Source: Argopecten irradians (lineage: Eukaryota > Mollusca > Bivalvia > Pectinida > Pectinidae). Taken from it: 64,000 nucleotides of DNA. The notes beneath the pieces were generated by a model. That model ran no database searches. It was not told where the DNA came from and was given only the letters and a program-made list of their open reading frames with translations. This document shows positions 57,901-64,000 of this stretch, piece by piece (the first letter of the stretch is position 1; each line of letters opens with the position of its first letter). A program made the translations under genes and the position numbers. The DNA lies in the NCBI RefSeq assembly GCF_041381155.1, contig NC_091134.1, positions 41,189,338 through 41,253,337 of the forward strand, in the 5' to 3' direction.

Positions 57901-60900
57901 CCAGAGAATGGCAAAAGTGATATCCATCAGGTCCATCTGTCTATTTTACAATTCCCTTAATCTAAAAAATACATTCATTGCAAATGTGTTGACAATGTGT
58001 CCAGAGGTTGATGGAGAAAACGCAATGCTATTCTAGGAACCAGGCTGTCAACAGTTAATTTACACGCCAATCAAAATTAAACACTTACATACATATTACA
58101 AAATAGTCATGTTTAAACACTCTTTTGTTTTTAAACATCAATTGTTTAAAAGCAATCATCAAACCATTAATTAAGTTTTATTAAAAATTTCATGAAAAAC
58201 TAAGCAGATGTTTTATTTTTATATTATTTGTAAATATGCATATTTGCCTTTGATTTTATTGACATGCTTGACAGATAAATTTAAAAAAATATTCCTACAG
58301 TGCATTATATTCCTGTTGTCACCACTTGGTACCAATTCTACAATTACTGGCTACTGTGATAAAAGCTGGATCATGGATATTTAACCTACATATAGGTATA
58401 ATGACATCACATGAACTTTTTCTATTAAGCAAATATTTTGCTAAAACAATAAAGACTAATTATTGATTCAGTTTTGAATAACATCTTTATAATACTACAC
58501 ATGCATAAACATATAAGATCTATTTCCTAATTTCCACAAGAAAAATCCACAAATTTTGTCCCTCATCAGTAAATTTTTTTTTTAATATTGGCCAAAGATC
58601 AAAATATTGGTAAGCAATATAATGGTTCACCAAATTCCGTATTTGCATATTACAGAGTTATCTGCCTTTGCGGGTAGGTATTGATTATGACGTCACATAT
58701 TTAAGGCATTGCACACACAAAATAATGACATCACAATGGATACCTACCGGCAAGGGAGCTAACTCTGTAATATGCAAAGACCGAATAAACCAATCCAAGT
58801 TTTAGTTTTAACCGAATTTCCAATGAAGGAGAAAGCCCATACTAGCCTTTTCTCTTATATGGAGCAAATGTCAAATTGTAGGTTACAGTAACCTATTTCT
58901 GGTACATTGACCTCTCCTAGGTGAATTCAATACTCAGTAATAAGACATGTAGTTAGGAGACAGATGCAGAACAAGATTACCAATATGTGGAGTGGTGTGG
59001 GGGAAAGGGGGGGGAAGAGTTCACATCCTGTAAATAAAACATTACACTACATCTACCAACTATCTTGGATAGTCTACAATTTATGTAATCTATAATGATT
59101 ATTCATCTATTATTTTTAAACTCCACACTCAGCTACTGGTAGTCGCCCAGCCATGGATCAACCCTTAATAACCAGATTATTTAGCAGGCAATAAAACCAA
59201 AAGCAACATGCATTTTTATGTAAGTATACAGATCTAAATAGTTAATATAATTTTTTTTTTATTTAGAGAAAAAAGAACATGCATAGCAGGATCAATCAAA
59301 CTAGCAGGAACAATTCTTATTAAGAAAGAAAACTAGCAAGTAAGTCAATTAGAAAAGAGGAAAATGCTCGTGAAATTTAGAATATCAAGTAGGTGCATAG
59401 AAATCACAAGAAAAAGGTATTAGGAGAAAAATCACAGGAAAATTGATGCATCAGACATTTGAAAAGTTTAATATAATATTTTAGTTTACAAAGAAACTAA
59501 TGAATTAGTTAAACTAAGTACTTTATGACACGCAGTGTAGGATTAAAATACTGTATAGCAAGATATTTTTGCAGGTTAAATTTTTTCCATGATTTTGACT
59601 TCAAATGATAAAAATTGAAATGTTACAAATTCAAATTATCGTATGTGATGCAGCTATAAGAGTATAATGATTTGTATTGCACAATACTTATTTCATATAT
59701 CCAATTTTTGCGACCAGTCATTGATGTCTCGAAAAATTATGATAATATCCCTGCAAGAACTATCAGTTATACTGCATTGCAGAGAAATTACAGAATAAGA
59801 TTTCTGATTTCGTTGCACCTGCTGGATATTGTAAAACTTCAGTCTATATAACCAATGCCTAGGGCCTATAATGTCTGGTCTAACGCCTGAAAATAATGTG
59901 ATATAATCTAGTAACACAGAAGCCAGCCTGGTCATTTCTGGGGAGATCTGACCAACGCTGCTTGACCACTACATGACTTTACTTTTGTTCTTTTTCGTCC
60001 TAGATCTAGACTGGTGTACTTTGTTCTGTGCTGCGCGATTGTCTGCCGGTGGAGCCTGAGGTTCAGGTTCGCGAACAGATTTCTGGATCGTTTCTGTCTT
60101 GTTATCAGGTGCTGCCCCCTTCAGGGCATCAGGAAGATCAGGGGGAGGCGAAGGAGTGCCAGGTAGAGAGTAATCTATCAGGTCTGATAACCCGCTTAAA
60201 CTGCCTGTGATACGAACAAAGAGGTTAGAAGACAGGACAGACATTAGTTATTGTACATACAATGATACCATTAGTTCACAACCATAACCAAAGCAATAGT
60301 TATACATGCAAGAAATGACTTGTGCAAAGTATCCAGATAATTAGAATAAAAAGAACTTTCAAATATATTCATTCCAATATCAATGAACCTAAAACCTGCA
60401 TACATGTTACCAAGTACAAAGGTTTAATATCCATTTACAAAACTAATGGTCAAATTCTTTCTCTGTTTTATTTTCAACTTTCATCTGAAGTGCTGTAGTC
60501 ATCATATTTTACATCTCATACCTTCGGAATTACACACCCAAATTTGCAAATGTATATGTATTCCTAGAAACCTTATAGAATTACAAATATGTACATGTGA
60601 TAAGGTTTTATCAGTAATCTCAGATAAATAATTAATATTTTAATTTTTACTACCTTATATGTAGTAGAGTAATTACCATGACACAACAAATTGACAGAAT
60701 GACAAGACAACATGAACTGATATCAGGACCAAGCTTTGTGTCGGTACATTAACTTATCAGGATATACAACATAAACAACACACTCACAAACAAAGTACAG
60801 GATAAACAATACAAAATGAAAAACTTCTGAGAAATCATTTATTTTTATCTAAAAGTTGGTTTTATTTATGCTAATGGGCATTTTTTTCTGTAGAAACTTA

Positions 60901-63797
60901 ATTTTAAGTACATCATGATCAAATTCTATGATTTATATAAGAAGCTGTTTATATTATAAGAATTTTCTACACTTTCTTCGAAAGAAGAGAATATGGTTAA
61001 TATCATAGTCATATATACCATACTGATTAAACACACCCGAGTTATTCAGATAAGAAGTTGGTGACTAGTAACATTATATATGAATAAGTTTCAACCCAAA
61101 TGACCAGAAAATCACATCAAATGTATATATAATACATAAATACTGCCTTGCACCATTGAAGTGTGGTACCTGATTGGTTGGAGTAAAGCGACATTTCAGT
61201 CACTGTAAAAGGAATAAATCAGATTTGTCGTCAATAAAGCAAAAAAAAAAGTTCTGAATAGAATAAATGCAAAAGGCTCTGGTTAAATATGATAATATAT
61301 GGCAAGCAAGTATATAAAAAATATGTAAAATTGTCTGGTTAGTAAAATATATGAAAGCATAAAAAGATAAAATGTATAAATTTAGAGGTACTGCAGTATA
61401 TGGAATTCAAAAGCATACCAAAAAAAAATGTTTTGTTTTTTTGGTGTTCATAAAAGCAAAGGTACAGTTAAGCTTTTAAGGAATTAATTGCCAATGGAAA
61501 AATCAAATTACATTGTGTCATAAAATGTTGATGAGTTTTTAATTTAAAGAAGTTCCATAAAGATGTTTTGAAAAACAAAGATAATTCATTGATAAGTATT
61601 AATTGAAAATGAAATATTAATATAGAGGTTAATTAATAGTGTACTTAAATAAATGGAATAATTAGATGCTATGTATTAAAAATATACTGTGAAACCAAAT
61701 TTTGTGAACATAATTTAAATATATACAACAAAGGAGCTACGGATTTGTTGGACGGTGCAAGTGGGTGGACAATATATATATAATATATGGTGTGATAAGT
61801 CTACTGTTTTCAAAATATACAAGCTTTTTCCAAGTAAGTATGGTGACTGATAATAAAAAATGAATATGCTGGATGGTGAACTTACATGGGACCAAATTGA
61901 TAGTGACTGTGGTAACAAAAACACAGATACACATACAAACATATATATAATGACTGTGACCCAGGCATTCAGATGATGCATAGCTGCTTACATATCAACA
62001 ACAAAGATAAATATATCCACAGACTGACTCTAATAAACCACTACATTCATTACCAAACTCTTAAGTAATTTTGATAGGAATTCTTCAGCAGAATTCTAAT
62101 GCTACTAGATTATCTCCTCTAGTTGATTTAAGATTTTCAGCTGGATTTTAATGCTAGATTATATCATCCTTGTTGATATTTTTTAACTAAAAAAGAATGC
62201 TAGATTACCTCCTCTAGTTGATATTTTTAACTGAATTAACTGAAACTAGATTATGCCCACCTAGTTGATTTAAGATTTTCAGCTGGATTAAGTGGATTTT
62301 AACGCTAGATTATCTCCCCTTGTTTTTTTATTTGAATTAGGATGCTGTATTACATCCTCTGGTTGATATAAAGTATTCAGCTGGATTTTAATGTTGTATT
62401 ATCTCCTCCTAGTTGCTATTTTTTCAGCTGAATTCTAATCCTAGATCATCTCCCCTTACTTTAAAACACTGTCACAGAGATAAAATTTCGAAAAACCAAA
62501 TTTGATTGAAAAGTTTTCACTCCAAAAATTGGTGAACTTTTTTTAAAGGTTTCAATGATGAATTAACAGATATGGAAGATATTAAACTTTCGCACCAGTT
62601 TTTGTTAGGTCAGCTTGACTTTTTTGAGTAACTTGAAAGATGTTTTAAAACATTTAATCTGTTATTAGTTAGATAAGTTTAATAGGTTATAATTAGATTA
62701 CAAGCAATCACATCAATTAAAAAACTCACAGCAAACGAATGGTTCATGGACCATGCCCCAAATATTGTATTACATATATATACATTAACATTTCTGTTAT
62801 AAACACTAACACATGCAAATAACAATACTTTATTTTGCCAACTTTCATGAGAATTAAACAAAATATTTTCAATAGTTGTTGATCTTCTGTCACTTCACCT
62901 ATATATAATTTCAATATTAAAATGGAGAAGTCTCAATGATCAGCATATGTTTTTCTGTTTTGTTTTTCGTTTTTGTCTTCCCCTTCAATTTGAAAGGATA
63001 TCTTAATTATTACCAAAAGATTTTGAAGGTTTCAGAAATGAAAGAAAGCAAATTTGTTATCCACATAGTTAGTCTTGTGTTACAGAGTGATTCAAATATT
63101 TCCACTGATTCAAACTCTAGTGGATAGATTTTGGACATCTCTGTGGTCCTAACACCTTGTCTAACAATGTCAATAACGAAACTGTACACCAATAAAAAGG
63201 CTGTGCAGGTGTGTGTAAAAGTATCCGATTTGTACATTATGTGTACTCACAGAAATAAGGATACCGGGTATGTGCATAAGGAAGCTTACACATAGCATGT
63301 ACACATGTGTGTAACCATTGTGTGCAACCACAGGTATGTACACAGGTAAGCATACACATAACATAGACACATGTGTTTTACAATTCTGTGCAATGACAAA
63401 GTAAAAGCACATGCAATAATTTTAAAAACATACATTATTAAATATTATTTCAAAAATGTGGAATTTAGATTTTTAAGATTTTATCAAAACTGTTAATTCT
63501 CTCTTAAAATCTCTTAATTACTTGAATTGAGATCAATTCTTTTCACTGAAAACCTTATATATTATGAAACGGTAATAGAAAGTACATTACCTGATCTTGA
63601 GGAGCGAACATCCATCTCATCCTTAGCCCCCTTTAGATGGGTGGGGATCATGCCCTTAAAAAAGGGGTAGGGGTCATCCCAAGGGATGGCCGAGTGTTCT
63701 GCCCCTTCACTGTCCCTTGTAATTATAAACCCATTAGGATCGGTACTTGCAAGGTCCATACTCTCAAACACAAACTGTTTGAAGGCACGGTCAATCT
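45944..63797 (-). CDS. SPAG17: Sperm-associated antigen 17 (PF6), N terminus outside the window
   Basis: Large scaffold of the C1a projection of the central apparatus, needed for motility of 9+2 cilia and sperm flagella. Coding exons, high to low: 63797-63591, 61202-61170, 60204-59983, 57831-57658, 57335-57148, 56859-56705, 56195-56020, 55808-55627, 55511-55374, 55074-54804, 54381-54208, 53867-53731, 53401-53266, 52962-52784, 52663-52525, 52401-52202, 51652-51508, 51203-50327, 49978-49809, 49514-49309, 49078-48937, 48820-48719, 48511-48365, 48025-47918, 47683-47532, 47377-47117, 46874-46716, then 46310-46204 and 45978-45944. Phases agree at nearly every junction. Diagnostic parts: LHCNLGFRNYMECVAESIAD, ISYPDGTTIIEHADGTRITT and the long 877-base exon. 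About 1,750 residues here (human total about 2,220). Low-confidence points: the donor at 54208 and the splice after 46716. Confidence 0.93.
46716..47377 (-). other. SPAG17: PapD/ASH-like domain exons of SPAG17
   Basis: Two adjacent exons (47377-47117, 46874-46716) encode an immunoglobulin-like ASH/MSP-type domain common in ciliary proteins: LLPEEVDFGVLREGNTYVCT, VCLKNTGVDSCRFKIRQ, then HDLEIVTETDILFLPITANI. The second exon runs into an in-frame TGA at 46716-46718 after NILF. Two further coding-like exons downstream can be joined to each other but not to this one by a visible GT donor. Confidence 0.7.
50327..51203 (-). other. SPAG17: 877-base central exon of SPAG17
   Basis: Largest exon of the gene, 292 codons, phase 1 in and phase 2 out. 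It carries beta-hairpin style modules (GNGTTINVFPDGYYML, GGRVEVDMEGTLTYYPRPI, VFNVKSNGDFTVI, RFFILHSDGSGTELL) and a LPDYPGVQGITILKPYLGG segment, all characteristic of the SPAG17/PF6 family. Confidence 0.85.
52734..52803. repeat. SPAG17: Duplicated 5' splice-site segment
   Basis: ACCTCGATTGACCCATCCAT occurs at about 52735 and again at about 52783. The second spans the end of the coding exon 52962-52784 and its GT; the first lies in the intron and also carries a GT after GAG. Reading through to the intronic copy meets a stop. Confidence 0.85.
57832..59982 (-). other. SPAG17: Large SPAG17 intron with repeats
   Basis: No coding exon found between 57831 and 59983. Contains a MITE (58637-58787), a fragment of a dispersed repeat (TAGGTTACAGTAACCTA, about 58880) and otherwise AT-rich sequence. 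Confidence 0.6.
58637..58787. mobile_element. Short inverted-repeat element, copy 2
   Basis: CCGTATTTGCATATTACAGA then GTTATCTGCC.TTGCGGGTAGGTA pairs with TACCTACCGGCAAGGGAGCT then AACTCTGTAATATGCAAAGA. The inner part TTATGACGTCACA / TAATGACATCACAATGG is also inverted. Better preserved relative of 5831-6018. Confidence 0.85.
61170..61202 (-). other. SPAG17: 33-base microexon of SPAG17
   Basis: Acceptor CTTTTACAG and donor CAG|GTACC bound 33 bases encoding TEMSLYSNQS plus split codons (phase 1 to phase 1). It keeps the flanking exons in frame and may be alternatively used. Confidence 0.6.
62083..62459. repeat. Degenerate minisatellite, about 7 units of 50-60 bp
   Basis: Repeating words TTTTCAGCTGGATTTTAATG, CTAGATTATCTCCTCTAGTT and GATTTAAGA, with small indels and substitutions between units. 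Confidence 0.8.
63267..63398. repeat. Tandem pair of about 66-bp TG/AC-rich units
   Basis: GGTATGTGCATAAGGAAGCT and GGTATGTACACAGGTAAGCA start two similar units, each with TACACATA.CAT, ACACATGTGT and TGTGCAA. In a SPAG17 intron. Confidence 0.75.
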
Positions 63798-64000
63798 CTG
63801 AAAATAATATGACACTATGAAATTTCAAAGAGTTCTTTACAAGGAAAACAGTTGTAAACAAGATAGTAAAGGTACTTATCTGTCTCATCTATACTGTATT
63901 ATCATTATTTATTAAAGAATGCTTGAGATGGTAGTGACAGTTAAATGGATACAGTTTATGTGATAATTGGTCGCCTTACTTTTTCATTGATTGGTGAATG

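Larger units (their letters stand above)
61203..63590 (-). other. SPAG17: Large SPAG17 intron
   Basis: No exon found. Holds a degenerate minisatellite (62083-62459) and a duplicated TG/AC-rich block (63267-63398). The rest is AT-rich. Confidence 0.6.

Overview
The window is animal nuclear DNA: AT-rich, with small exons, long introns and many short inverted-repeat elements. Marine-mollusc features point to a bivalve, possibly a scallop or relative. These are tRNA-headed SINEs, TTAA-flanked MITEs, foldback elements, intronless B-box genes in tandem, and a ciliary gene with about 29 small exons. The species call is inference; the genes below rest on exon translations with matching splice phases.

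Layout, left to right. (1) 2201-5509, plus strand: GTF2E1, the large subunit of general transcription factor TFIIE, in four exons with a 3' UTR to about 6.8 kb. It has one frame break in an A-run of its first coding exon and one unreconciled junction. (2) 6.8-11.0 kb: intergenic, with several DNA-transposon remnants. (3) 11012-21605, plus strand: an LDLRAP1/ARH-type clathrin adaptor (PTB domain plus AP2-binding helix) in nine exons. Its introns hold a 1.7 kb TIR element, a SINE and tandem arrays of a mollusc-type repeat; its last intron is a GC-AG intron. (4) 27.7-35.0 kb: two tandem, intronless, minus-strand B-box/coiled-coil/propeller genes. The segmental duplication includes about 1.6-2 kb of upstream DNA and a shared promoter block. 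(5) 35911-42019, minus strand: a four-exon TMEM135-like membrane protein, also with one GC-AG intron. (6) 42-45.9 kb: intergenic, with a foldback element and a perfectly phased 3 x 331 bp tandem array. (7) 45944-63797 and beyond the right edge, minus strand: SPAG17 (PF6), a central-apparatus protein of motile cilia. About 1,750 residues are encoded here; the N-terminal part lies outside the window.

The genes do not form a pathway; this is ordinary eukaryotic neighbourhood. I saw no retroviral or LTR element, CRISPR array or convincing tRNA/rRNA gene, and nothing I would call a new biological system. The most checkable observations are the two GC-AG introns (one cutting the AP2-binding motif of the ARH protein), the conserved promoter block of the duplicated B-box genes, the GTF2E1 frame break, and the tandem and foldback DNA.
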